A program made the translations under genes and the position numbers. Below the pieces are notes generated by a model that was not told where the DNA came from, ran no database searches, and was given only the letters and a program-made list of their open reading frames with translations. A stretch of 13,785 nt of DNA. It comes from JBDNBY01 sp039767595. GTDB taxonomy: Bacteria > Pseudomonadota > Alphaproteobacteria > Rhodobacterales > Rhodobacteraceae. Shown in pieces: positions 5,657 to 13,785 of this stretch (position 1 is its first letter; each line of letters opens with the position of its first letter). The DNA lies in contig JBDNBY010000115.1 of the NCBI GenBank assembly GCA_039767595.1, positions 1-13,785 on the forward strand, written 5' to 3'.

Positions 5657-8600
5657 GGTTGCGATCCATGCGCAAAGTTTTCGAGGGTCGCCTCTTCGAT
5701 GGCATCTTGCCAGAGGGCCGCGGGAATATCCATAAGGCATGGCCCTGCCGTCCAAAAGAGTTTTATGGCGATGGTATGCTGTGGATAGAGGGTCTCAAGA
5801 GCGCGGCCATAGGCACCCATTTGTCGCAATATTCCATTGGGGCAGGTCTCTGCTGTGTTTGGCACTTCGGCATTTGATTTAAAATCAACGATGTGAATTG
5901 TCTGATCTTCGATCCATAGGGCATCGATAATGCCATAAAGTTTTGGTGCAGTGGGGCCAAATATTGCGGCGGTCACGGGCACTTCGCGCAATAGATCGGG
6001 CTGCGTTAAAAATGCTGCACTCGGATGGGCGAGCGCGGTGCGCACATGTTTTGTCGCCTGTGCGCTGATCTGAGGATCGACACCGCTGAGCAGGTTTTGC
6101 GCCAACGCATCCCACGAGGAGGGCGGGGATAAAGGCCAATGTTCGAGTAATAGGTGCACAGCGCTGCCCAGCGCGGTCGCGCTTGCCTCATCAAGGCCAG
6201 CGGCAGAGGCAAGCGCCTTGGCCCCACCTAATTGAGAGGGGGCCATCGTTCGAAATGGCGCGTAGTTCGCAGGCACAGGCGCCTCGTCCAAGCGCGCCGC
6301 GGGCGTAGCCTCACGCGTTTGGACAGAGGCGGCGGGCGTGTCCGCAGGTGCAGGCCATGTTCCGTGGGCGTACCGCAGGCCAACGCCCGTTGGTGTCTCA
6401 ATCTCAATACCATTTTGCAACAGAGCCTGCTTGCATCGCCCATACCAAAACGGGTCATGGTCACCCGGCTTGCCGGCACCGGTGACGATCAGCCAATTTT
6501 CGGCACGGGTCATCGCCACGTAGAGCTGGCGATCTTTCTCTTGGGCCTCGGCGTGGGCTTTGCTGGCCTTCAGCTGTGTTTCAAGCGGGCTCAGCCGATC
6601 GTCTTTGGAGCGGATCCAAATCGGTTGATTTTGCGCGGTGGCCATAAAGACCTGAGAGGTGCCTTTATTATTCTTCTTCGATTTGGTTTCGGCCAGAATG
6701 ACGATGGGCGCCTCAAGGCCCTTGGCGCCATGAACGGTCATGATCCGCACTTCGTTATTTTCTGGATTGGATTGTCGCTTGATGCTGCTATCGACCTGCT
6801 CCATCCATGTGATGAACCCCGATAGACTGGGCACATCGCGCGCCTCGTAGTCCAAGGCAAGTTGTTGCAATGCGCCAAGAGTATCTTCGCATTCTGTGCC
6901 TAAGCGATTAACAAAGGCTTTCATTTTGTTGTGTTTAATCAAGATGCGGGACATCAAATCAAACGGGCGCAAGAAGTCTGACTGCGCCATGAGATCGTAC
7001 AAAAAGAGCGTCGCCGGCGCCTGTGGATACGCCTCGCGCAGCCGTTGCCATAAAAACATTTTGCCGCGATCATGGGCGAGGTTAAATAGGTCTTCCTCGC
7101 TCCAGCCACATAGGGGCGAGCGTAGCACCGTCGCCAAAGAGATGTCATCCTCGGGGGTGACAAGTGTTTTGAGCAGCGCGATCATATCTTTGACCGCCAA
7201 ATGCACCCCAACGATCAAGCGGTCGGCCCCTGCTGTGGCGAGGTTTTCATTTTTGCACGCCCGAATGACATGAGGAAAAATGCCGCTGCGTCCCTGCACC
7301 AAAATGAGAAAATCCCCTTCATGCACAGGGCGCGCAGACACCGAGCCGTCTTTGCCCCGTAGGGGAAGTTGCGTGCCGGCATCAATCGTTTCGCGGATAA
7401 ATCGTGCAATATGTTCGGACAATACGATATTGGGGTTTTTCGCAGGGGTGCTATCGACCGGATCGTACCAGTCACGCTTGTCATCCTTGGGGCCATCTTC
7501 GACGAGCGGCCAAAGATCGACGCGCCCTGGCAGGCTGTCGTTAAAGGCAATGTGGTTGGCCCCTTTGGGAATGCCGCTGTCGGTATTGGGTTGGAATGTG
7601 TCATCCACAATGCGCAAAATAGCGTCCGACGAGCGAAAGGAATGCTCGAGATAGCTGTCTTGAAATGGGCGCCCAATGGCATCGAGGCGCGTTTTAAACG
7701 CATCGCGCATTTCGTCAAATTTTTCGGGCACCGCCCCTTGGAACGAGTAAATCGATTGCTTTTCATCGCCGACGACGAACACGGTTTTTTCCGTATCAGG
7801 ATCCACCCCCAACCCAGAGGTCAATTCACTGGTCAGCGCTTGGATCACATTCCATTGGGCGGGGCTGGTGTCTTGGGCTTCGTCGATCAAGATGTGGTTA
7901 AACGAGCCATCCAGCCGATAAAGCACCCAGTCGCGCACATCATCGCGTGCCAAAAGATCGCGGGTTTTCAAGATCAAATCGTCAAAATCCAAGAGGCCAC
8001 GCTTGGCCTTGTGGGCCTCATAGGTGCGTAGGACGTGGACGGCAAAGGTCTGTGCAATCAGCTGCGTGGACACGGCGCGTAGGCTTGCACGCGTGTCGAG
8101 ATAGGTCATCGCGCGTTCACGGAAATTCAAATACCACGGCAACAATTGGGCAAATGCCCCGTCTTTTAACTTCTTCGTGGGGTGGTAGGTGCGCTCAGCG
8201 GAGGGTTCACCGGATTTTCCATAAAACAGGTCCTGCGCGATGTCTGCCAGCCCGTCGGGGGTTAGGTCGGGCGGTGCGCCGATGACCTGCGCTTTGGCGA
8301 TATCTGTTTTGCTGCCAGTGATTAAGATACTCTGAGCGGCGATCAAGTTACTGCGATCTTGTGGCTCAACGCTCTCATCAAAGAGGCTTTGATCTGTGGC
8401 GTCTGGCGCAAGGCCATGCAGCGCAAGCAGCTGGGCGCGGTCGGGTGCATGGGCCAAAATATCGCGCTTGGACGGGAGGGATTCGAGCCATTCAGACGGA
8501 GTTTGTCCGCCAAAAATAGTGAGAAACTCTCGATACATCTCGCGCTGTGGCCCTGCGGCCAGATCGGCTGTGATCTGTTGCAGCGTGGCGGTTGTGTCTG

Positions 8601-9042
8601 TTTCGCTCATTTCTCGAAACTGCGGGGAAATGCCCGCCTCAACTGGAAAACGCCGCAACAGCCCCCCGCAAAATGCGTGGATGGTTTGAATGCGCAGACC
8701 GCCGGGCGCCTCGATGGCGAGGGCAAACAATGTGCGCGCGCGGGCCAGTTGCCCTGTCTCAATATCGCCAAATACGCCCAGTTTTTGCAATTCTTGCTTG
8801 AGCGCCTGATCGGTCAACATCACCCATTCGCCCAGCATTTCGAACAGGCGGTTTTGCATTTCGGTGGCGGCGGCCTTAGTGTAGGTCAGGCATAAGATAT
8901 GCTCAGGGCTGACCCCGCCAAGGAGCAGCCGCGCCACGCGGTTGGTCAAAACGCGCGTCTTGCCAGAGCCGGCATTGGCATAGAGCCATGTTGAATATTC
9001 GGGGCGCGCCGCTTGGAACTGGCGCCGGCTGGCATCATCCAT
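5653..9042 (-). CDS. addA: Double-strand break repair helicase-nuclease subunit AddA
   Basis: AddA is the UvrD-type helicase and 3'-strand nuclease half of the AddAB complex, the alphaproteobacterial counterpart of RecBCD. The 1129-residue product carries the superfamily 1 motifs in order: Walker A ANAGSGKT (22-29), ILIDEAQDTS (384-393), VGDEKQSIYSFQGA (424-437), EHSFRSS (466-472), VRIMTVHGAKGLEAP (765-779) and LYVAMTRAENW (840-850). A C-terminal RecB/PD-(D/E)XK nuclease follows, with His963, Glu1020, Asp1040, the IVDFKSN core (Asp1053, Lys1055) and QMGAY (1074-1078). Both activities look intact. The start at 9042 is 5 bases after GGAGG; an adjacent ATG at 9045 would leave only 2 bases. The gene overlaps the end of addB by 8 bases, which points to translational coupling. 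Confidence 0.96.
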   Translation of the reverse strand: MDDASRRQFQAARPEYSTWLYANAGSGKTRVLTNRVARLLLGGVSPEHILCLTYTKAAATEMQNRLFEMLGEWVMLTDQALKQELQKLGVFGDIETGQLARARTLFALAIEAPGGLRIQTIHAFCGGLLRRFPVEAGISPQFREMSETDTTATLQQITADLAAGPQREMYREFLTIFGGQTPSEWLESLPSKRDILAHAPDRAQLLALHGLAPDATDQSLFDESVEPQDRSNLIAAQSILITGSKTDIAKAQVIGAPPDLTPDGLADIAQDLFYGKSGEPSAERTYHPTKKLKDGAFAQLLPWYLNFRERAMTYLDTRASLRAVSTQLIAQTFAVHVLRTYEAHKAKRGLLDFDDLILKTRDLLARDDVRDWVLYRLDGSFNHILIDEAQDTSPAQWNVIQALTSELTSGLGVDPDTEKTVFVVGDEKQSIYSFQGAVPEKFDEMRDAFKTRLDAIGRPFQDSYLEHSFRSSDAILRIVDDTFQPNTDSGIPKGANHIAFNDSLPGRVDLWPLVEDGPKDDKRDWYDPVDSTPAKNPNIVLSEHIARFIRETIDAGTQLPLRGKDGSVSARPVHEGDFLILVQGRSGIFPHVIRACKNENLATAGADRLIVGVHLAVKDMIALLKTLVTPEDDISLATVLRSPLCGWSEEDLFNLAHDRGKMFLWQRLREAYPQAPATLFLYDLMAQSDFLRPFDLMSRILIKHNKMKAFVNRLGTECEDTLGALQQLALDYEARDVPSLSGFITWMEQVDSSIKRQSNPENNEVRIMTVHGAKGLEAPIVILAETKSKKNNKGTSQVFMATAQNQPIWIRSKDDRLSPLETQLKASKAHAEAQEKDRQLYVAMTRAENWLIVTGAGKPGDHDPFWYGRCKQALLQNGIEIETPTGVGLRYAHGTWPAPADTPAASVQTREATPAARLDEAPVPANYAPFRTMAPSQLGGAKALASAAGLDEASATALGSAVHLLLEHWPLSPPSSWDALAQNLLSGVDPQISAQATKHVRTALAHPSAAFLTQPDLLREVPVTAAIFGPTAPKLYGIIDALWIEDQTIHIVDFKSNAEVPNTAETCPNGILRQMGAYGRALETLYPQHTIAIKLFWTAGPCLMDIPAALWQDAIEEATLENFAHGSQP

Positions 9043-11968
9043 CATCGCCTCCGATCGGTGTGAGGGTGGCGTCATCAGCGATTGACCATTCGCCAAACCG
9101 CGAGACGCCGTTGTAATCAGAGTGGGCATCTGTTGTCTCTAAGGCGCGCCGCGCGGTGTAGCCTTGGGTCCGCGTGGCGTAGTGGCTGATCAATGTCGTG
9201 AGCTGGGCGCAGGTCTCAGACGTTTGCGTATCAATTAAGGCAGTGGGCGGGCGGTGTGTCTTTAAAATAGAGACATAGCCCACGCTTTGCGTGCCCGTGG
9301 TGATCAGGTTTTCAACGCCTTTTTGATCGACGATTGCGGCGCTGAGGAAAAGCTGGCGGTCAAAATGCTTTTGCTGATCTTCGCTTGGTGGACTGCCAGA
9401 TTTATAATCATAGATGGCCACAGCGCCGCCAGGCAGCTGATCAATACGGTCGATTTTTCCGCTGAGCGTAAAATCAATGCCCTCAAGTGTGAGCGCACCG
9501 TTTGCCTCGCAGATGATGGTCGTGGGCTCTTGATAGCTTTGTTCTAAAAACGCGCTGATATGGGCAATGTTTTTCTCAAGTGCCACGTGCCAGCGCAAGG
9601 TTTGCTCAGGCGTCAGTGCATATTCCTCAAAAACCTCGTGGGCCAGTGTGATTAAAGCATCTGGCGCATTGATCCGCCCGAGGGCCGCACGCTCCATCAC
9701 TTTGTGCAACACCGTGCCGCGCAGGGCGTAGTTTTCGAGTTGATGAAACGGCTCGAGTGGTTTGAGGCCCAAGATATGTTTTGCATAGATCGCATAGGGA
9801 TCACGGATCAGCGTTTGAATTTCCGTAATGCTCAACTTGCGCGGCCGCGTGTGGATCGGGGGCGACACGCTGCGCCGTTGTTCTGGCTGATGGGGCGTTC
9901 GGACATCTTGGCGCTGCCAATCGCGGGCGATGGTCATCCACCTGTGCCCGCGTTCGCGCATTTGGTCCAAAACCTCTGGCCCATCGAGTTCCGAGTTTAA
10001 CTCTGGCTTGAGCCCGTCGAGCAAGTTCATCAAACGATTGAGCCAGCGCGACGGGACCGTTTGACTTTCGGCATCCATGGTCGCGCGCGACAAAATAACC
10101 GTGTCAAACGAGGCGGCGTGCTGAAAATCATGGGCGGATAGGCCGATGTTCTGCTCGGGCGACAATAGGCCAAGCTGCGCCCGCATCTCTCGGCTGAGCC
10201 ATGGGTCGGGGGCGGGTTGGCTGGGCCAAACCCCCTCGTTCAGGCCGGCCAAAATGATTTGATCGCCATAGGCCAGGCGCGATTCCTGCGTCCCCCAAAT
10301 ACGAATGTGATGCGATTGCAATATGCCTTGGCGCACTTGATCTTGGGCCAAAAGATGCGTGAAGACGTCGCGATAATCGCTGGCGCTAAATTGCGACATC
10401 TGCGTGGACATGTCGTTTAATTGATCGAAAACAGCCCGTGATTTTTGGCCTGCGACCTCTTGCCATAATTCACCGGACGCCGTGGGATCCTCGGTCGTGG
10501 AGCCGGCTGCGATCCGGTGCGCAAGGGATTGATGAGACGAAATCCAATCCTCGGCCTGGGTCCAATGATTGCTCAAGAACGTGTCGCACAGCCACGCGGC
10601 CCAACGCGTGGTACCGGCATCGTCGCGCGCCGCGGCCCATTGGGTGATTTCGGCCGGGGTCAGAGCGTTCATTTTCCGACGACGAAGGGCTAATTCAAGG
10701 TCACGGGTGCGCAACAAATGCTCATTGCGTGCGCCATGACTGTGGGTGATCGGATGTTTAAGAAGGGCGAACACAGCGCTTGGCTCGGGCGGGCTGATCA
10801 ATAGATCGAGGATGTGACGCAAAAACCGGCCCGGAGCCGAGAGGCTCAGCGGTGTGCCCGCGGAATCGTCGGGGCGAATATCCCACCGATCAAGGTACGC
10901 TTGGACGCGGCGCACCAAATCCCGATCTGGCGTGATCATGGTCGTTGATGTGTTCGAGTGTGCCGCATCGCGCAAAATGAGCGCAAGGCACAGCGCCTCT
11001 TCTTGGATTGTGCGGGTTTCGACGAGGGCGGTGTTGGCAAAGGCTGCCGAGAGGGGGCCCATCGCTGGCCCCTGTTTTCGCCAAGACGATGTGACGGGCG
11101 CTGGGCACAGGGCCAAGGACAGGGCAGGGGATTTTGCACGCAGTGCAACGTCTGGATCCCATGGCGCCAGTTGATCCGGTGTGACGTTATGATCCGCGCA
11201 AAACCGCGCAAAGCGGAACTGCGGGTGGTCATGGGCGGCGTGTTGCGCGGCGAGTGCGTTCCAATCCTGCGGACGCATCGATAGATCCACGGCCGGTAAA
11301 ATAACGCCGCCATCTGGATGATCCGCCAACAGAGACATCATCGCGCGCGTTGGGCCGCGGGATCCGGTGGAGCCGATGACATATATCGGGTCACGGTCCT
11401 CGCAGGTCAGCCACGTTTGACGAAGGGCGTCAATCAGGGCGCGTTGCTTGCGTGCTGGGGTCGTTTCTGCCGACGGGCTGACATAATGCTCTTCGATCAC
11501 TTTGACAAAGGCGAGCATGGACTGCCAATAACCGGCGGCGTCATCGACATTCAAAGTGTGGAGTTGATCTGGTGTGACACCTTCGTTGATCATTTCCTCA
11601 AACAGGTTGTCCAAACTTTGCGTCATGGCAAAGAGAGAGGCTCCGCTCAAAACACTGTGCGGCGCTTTGATCAGCCGGTCGACATGGGGCATGAATTCAA
11701 AAATGCGATGCAGGCTTTGCGAGGTCGCTTGGCCTAAGTGGTCCGGTGCAAGAGCGCTCAGATCACTTAGTAGAACAAATTTTGGCAAAAACCCTTGGCT
11801 TTGAGTTATGAATGCTTCTCGCAACATATCCGCCAAGCGCGCCGTGCCCACGAGGCAGGTGGTTTTCGCCATATCTTGTGGGGGGCGATCAGCATAGCGC
11901 GCTAGAAAACCAGCGACGACAGTTTTGGGAAAATTTGCCCCAAGTGGGGTGGTGAAAATGCGTTTCAT
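9035..11968 (-). CDS. addB: Double-strand break repair protein AddB (inactive-helicase-like, nuclease-active subunit)
   Basis: AddB partners AddA at DNA ends. The 977-residue product is the size of alphaproteobacterial AddB. No GxxxxGK[ST] Walker A is visible near the N-terminus, so the helicase-like part is probably structural. The middle holds the family segment with LAGLNEGVWP and DPWLSREMR. The C-terminal nuclease starts near LSITEIQTLIRDPYAIY (712-728) and has His755 in GTVLHKVME, Glu821, Asp840 in GKIDRID, Asp854 and Lys856 in YDYKSG, and RQLFLSA (871-877), so the PD-(D/E)XK site looks complete. The CxxCxxC iron-sulfur staple of Bacillus AddB is absent. The ATG at 11968 overlaps the tsaE stop (ATGA), and the 3' end overlaps addA. 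Confidence 0.94.
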   Translation of the reverse strand: MKRIFTTPLGANFPKTVVAGFLARYADRPPQDMAKTTCLVGTARLADMLREAFITQSQGFLPKFVLLSDLSALAPDHLGQATSQSLHRIFEFMPHVDRLIKAPHSVLSGASLFAMTQSLDNLFEEMINEGVTPDQLHTLNVDDAAGYWQSMLAFVKVIEEHYVSPSAETTPARKQRALIDALRQTWLTCEDRDPIYVIGSTGSRGPTRAMMSLLADHPDGGVILPAVDLSMRPQDWNALAAQHAAHDHPQFRFARFCADHNVTPDQLAPWDPDVALRAKSPALSLALCPAPVTSSWRKQGPAMGPLSAAFANTALVETRTIQEEALCLALILRDAAHSNTSTTMITPDRDLVRRVQAYLDRWDIRPDDSAGTPLSLSAPGRFLRHILDLLISPPEPSAVFALLKHPITHSHGARNEHLLRTRDLELALRRRKMNALTPAEITQWAAARDDAGTTRWAAWLCDTFLSNHWTQAEDWISSHQSLAHRIAAGSTTEDPTASGELWQEVAGQKSRAVFDQLNDMSTQMSQFSASDYRDVFTHLLAQDQVRQGILQSHHIRIWGTQESRLAYGDQIILAGLNEGVWPSQPAPDPWLSREMRAQLGLLSPEQNIGLSAHDFQHAASFDTVILSRATMDAESQTVPSRWLNRLMNLLDGLKPELNSELDGPEVLDQMRERGHRWMTIARDWQRQDVRTPHQPEQRRSVSPPIHTRPRKLSITEIQTLIRDPYAIYAKHILGLKPLEPFHQLENYALRGTVLHKVMERAALGRINAPDALITLAHEVFEEYALTPEQTLRWHVALEKNIAHISAFLEQSYQEPTTIICEANGALTLEGIDFTLSGKIDRIDQLPGGAVAIYDYKSGSPPSEDQQKHFDRQLFLSAAIVDQKGVENLITTGTQSVGYVSILKTHRPPTALIDTQTSETCAQLTTLISHYATRTQGYTARRALETTDAHSDYNGVSRFGEWSIADDATLTPIGGDDG
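9048..9052 (-). promoter_or_regulatory. Ribosome binding site of addA inside the end of addB (decides the start)
   Basis: GGAGG on the minus strand, within the last codons of addB, is 5 bases from the ATG at 9042 and 2 bases from the ATG at 9045. It supports the 9042 start and rejects the in-frame extension to 9129. Confidence 0.7.
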
Positions 11969-12453
11969 TCTGACACAGAGAATGAGCCGTCGCGGCGCAC
12001 TGTGTCAATGATCGGATTTAAAATTTCTGCTGCGGCGGTGAGGGTGACATCGCGAGTGTCCCCGTTGGCAGTGATCGTGATGTCAAGCCGCGGGCCGTTT
12101 ATGAATTCAGCCGCTAAGTCTGGCCATTCAATCAGGCATAGATTGCTCTCGAGGGCCTCTAAAAGCCCCAGCTCAATCAACTCTTGCGTATCGCCCAGCC
12201 GATACAGATCCACATGCCAAATGCCGCCCTTGGGGGTGTCATAGCTTTGCACAAGGGTGAACGTCGGGGACGGTACGTCAATCTGCGCACCAGCCCATGC
12301 ACGGATAAGGGCCCGCGATATGTGAGACTTACCTGCACCTACATCGCCATGAAGAAGTACGGCGAGCGGCGCTTTTATGCTCTGGGCCAAGCGTTCAGCC
12401 AGTGTTTGGCTCGTTATGTCGGTTGGGCTTTTGACTGTGATAGAGTGGGTCAT
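11965..12453 (-). CDS. tsaE: tRNA threonylcarbamoyladenosine biosynthesis ATPase TsaE
   Basis: TsaE is the small P-loop ATPase that supports the TsaB-TsaD complex in making t6A at position 37 of ANN-decoding tRNAs. The 162-residue product shows Walker A GDVGAGKS (36-43), the conserved PSPTF switch (61-65), HVDLYRL (80-86, with the Walker B-like Asp82) and LIEWPD (107-112). It is soluble and of normal length. The ATG at 12453 gives a family-like N-terminus, but the sequence before it lacks a clear Shine-Dalgarno. Its stop overlaps the addB start by 4 bases. In many alphaproteobacteria amgK and murU lie between tsaE and addB; here there is no room for them. Confidence 0.94.
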   Translation of the reverse strand: MTHSITVKSPTDITSQTLAERLAQSIKAPLAVLLHGDVGAGKSHISRALIRAWAGAQIDVPSPTFTLVQSYDTPKGGIWHVDLYRLGDTQELIELGLLEALESNLCLIEWPDLAAEFINGPRLDITITANGDTRDVTLTAAAEILNPIIDTVRRDGSFSVSE

Positions 12454-12496
12454 GATATGTGTTTAGCCCAGTCATAGGGTATTGCAAATGCTTGTT

Positions 12497-13785
12497 TTAC
12501 TCGTGGGTCATAAGACCTTTTTCATACCGAGACAGGGTTGTTCGAAAGACGGGCGTCCTCGGAGTGAGCGTAATAATCAGTTGACCATTTTTTAAACTAC
12601 GCGCGTTGAGTTTAAAGGTCTGGTCAGGTGCCTTGGATTGGATGACAGTCTCGCTCAGTGAGGCTGTGCTTAAGCTGTGTAAAAATTCTTGGCTCACAGT
12701 TGGTTGAAGGGTTTTGAGCCATTGATCCAATTTAAGGATATAAATTTCATCCGTTTCAGGGATGTCAAAGAGGTCATTGAACATTGTATTCGAGATGATC
12801 AGAGTTTTCGCCGCATCAAACACGCCAATTGCCGCGTCCAACCCATCCATTGCCGATTGGTAGAGGTCCAGCTGATCAGACACCGATTTATTCAACTTAA
12901 TTTCATTAGTGACATCCTCAACTAAGAAAGCAAAGCTGCCCTCTGGTTGAGGCCGCCCCATGACGCGCCGCGCCTTACCATCCAATCGATGCCACGTCTC
13001 ATTAAAATCGCCGTCTTTTGCGCCCTTGACCAATTGTAGTAAATTATCCTGCCAATCGGCAAATGATAGGGGTTCCGGCATGGTGCGATCTTCGCGCAAT
13101 TGCGCGAAAAATGAAAAAAGTGACGGGCTTTGTACAAGAAAGGATACTGGTAGGTCTAGTAAATCCACAAGAGCAGGGTTGAAGGCGATAAGGTGCTGTT
13201 CAGTGTCAAAAACAGCAAGACCAACGGATAAATCAGCGAATGTTTGCGACATGGTTTTGCGAAATGTACGCGAGGATTGATCGGCGTAAAATCGAGATGA
13301 CGCATCTTGGATGTAATCATAAATATATCCGTCATGTTCGAGGCGCCGAAGGTCGAAATGCTTATCCTGACGTCCTGTTTTATATGAAATTTGTTGTTCA
13401 ACTTCACTATTGGAGGAGGGTGAAAGAGGGGCGCCGCGTGTGAGCGCATCTTCGAATTCTTGATCATCGAGCAGCGTGCGATAAGAGTCGTTTTCATAAA
13501 TGCGCTGTGACGCTCGGTTGTGAATGGCGACGGCATTGGGGGATGTGTCTGCCACGGCGCGGAAAATACGCGCGAGATGGGTCGACAGCGCTAATGTCAA
13601 AAGGTTTGCACTCGAATTGTTTGCGCCCTTAATATTTAAGGCAGCGCGATCTCCTGTAACTTTCAAATGAACCTGCGTACCATTCGCGCAGTTAAAATGC
13701 TGGTCGATCTCGCTCGAATACTTATTTTCGGCAATATCGCAACCCATTGCGTCCAAAATCCATTGAATGCCTCGGTCTGACCACG
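12497..13785 (-). CDS. PAS-domain protein, 5' end outside window; no kinase domain visible
   Basis: The frame is open to the right edge (it reads through WSDRGIQWILDAMG before the TTG at 13756), so the true start is not in the window and 428 to 429 residues are visible. I see two to three PAS-like units. Numbered from that TTG, a weak one is at about 65-150 (FRAVADTSPNAVAIHNRASQ), a PAS_7-like one at about 168-285 (FADLSVGLAVFDTEQHLIAFN to FAFLVEDVTNEI), and another at about 300-400 (AMDGLDAAIGVFDAAKTL). PAS units sense ligands or redox state or mediate dimerisation. The protein ends in YEKGLMTHE directly after the last PAS unit. There is no H-box, N-box or G-box of a histidine kinase and no GGDEF or EAL. 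Sampled lines are 33-45% GC, below the neighbouring genes. It could be a kinase-less PAS adaptor or a shortened sensor kinase. Confidence 0.75.
   Translation of the reverse strand, partial: WSDRGIQWILDAMGCDIAENKYSSEIDQHFNCANGTQVHLKVTGDRAALNIKGANNSSANLLTLALSTHLARIFRAVADTSPNAVAIHNRASQRIYENDSYRTLLDDQEFEDALTRGAPLSPSSNSEVEQQISYKTGRQDKHFDLRRLEHDGYIYDYIQDASSRFYADQSSRTFRKTMSQTFADLSVGLAVFDTEQHLIAFNPALVDLLDLPVSFLVQSPSLFSFFAQLREDRTMPEPLSFADWQDNLLQLVKGAKDGDFNETWHRLDGKARRVMGRPQPEGSFAFLVEDVTNEIKLNKSVSDQLDLYQSAMDGLDAAIGVFDAAKTLIISNTMFNDLFDIPETDEIYILKLDQWLKTLQPTVSQEFLHSLSTASLSETVIQSKAPDQTFKLNARSLKNGQLIITLTPRTPVFRTTLSRYEKGLMTHE

Noticed and set aside
5601..5705. Longer start for trxA
   Set aside because: AGGAGG 5 bases before the ATG at 5600 and the standard 106-residue length settle the start; the extension overlaps addA.
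4930..5877. Plus-strand open frame of 315 codons across hslV, trxA and the addA end
   Set aside because: It spans three well-supported minus-strand genes, has no recognisable domain and looks like the mirror frame of GC-rich coding DNA.
7369..8031. Plus-strand open frame of 220 codons inside addA
   Set aside because: It is antisense to the helicase motifs of addA and has no plausible ribosome site or domain.
9043..9129. Longer start for addA
   Set aside because: The extra residues lie in the addB coding end and do not match AddA; GGAGG is best placed for 9042.
12454..12496. Terminator or promoter in the 43-base gap between the PAS gene and tsaE
   Set aside because: Only a 3-base CCC/GGG stem is seen, without a T-run, and no -35/-10 pair of reasonable quality.
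1..13785. CRISPR arrays, tRNA genes, insertion sequences, toxin-antitoxin pairs
   Set aside because: No spaced repeats, tRNA-like cloverleaf, transposase or terminal inverted repeats were noticed; the window is almost fully covered by housekeeping genes.

Overview
This window looks like the chromosome of an alphaproteobacterium, most likely a Rhodobacteraceae/Roseobacter-group organism with moderate GC (hand-counted lines in the central genes run about 52-62% GC). The signs are the gene order (comF-grxC-nitrilase family; tsaE-addB-addA-trxA-hslV-hslU), the alphaproteobacterial type of AddB, the HslV propeptide and the protein sequence style. This call rests on remembered family and neighbourhood knowledge, not a search. 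I see no mobile element, CRISPR array, rRNA or tRNA. Nearly every base is coding.

Layout. Bases 1-1633 (+ strand) hold the last codons of a comF-like gene, then grxC (class 3 glutaredoxin), a nitrilase-superfamily amidohydrolase and a MarR-type regulator. The last three are joined by 4-base ATGA/GTGA overlaps. Convergent to them is ubiG (- strand, ubiquinone O-methyltransferase), which shares the CTAG stop site with the MarR gene. A 52-base divergent intergenic region separates ubiG from pip (+ strand, prolyl iminopeptidase), whose end overlaps the end of hslU. From 3403 to the right edge everything is on the - strand. In transcription order this is a PAS-domain protein (5' end outside the window), tsaE, addB, addA, trxA, hslV and hslU.

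Function. The - strand cluster joins tRNA modification (TsaE, t6A synthesis), double-strand-break repair (AddA/AddB helicase-nuclease), thiol redox control (TrxA) and ATP-dependent proteolysis (HslV peptidase plus HslU unfoldase). tsaE/addB/addA overlap and are probably translationally coupled. trxA has a possible promoter of its own at the addA stop codon, and hslV-hslU are spaced like an operon. The left part carries thiol and amide metabolism (glutaredoxin next to a Nit-type amidase), ubiquinone synthesis and peptide breakdown.

This is mainly a housekeeping region, and I did not find a convincing new system. The points most worth checking are the direct tsaE-addB junction, where related genomes commonly carry amgK and murU; the PAS protein that ends without a kinase domain and is AT-richer than its neighbours; and the small ubiG/pip divergent promoter, which may give a leaderless pip mRNA.
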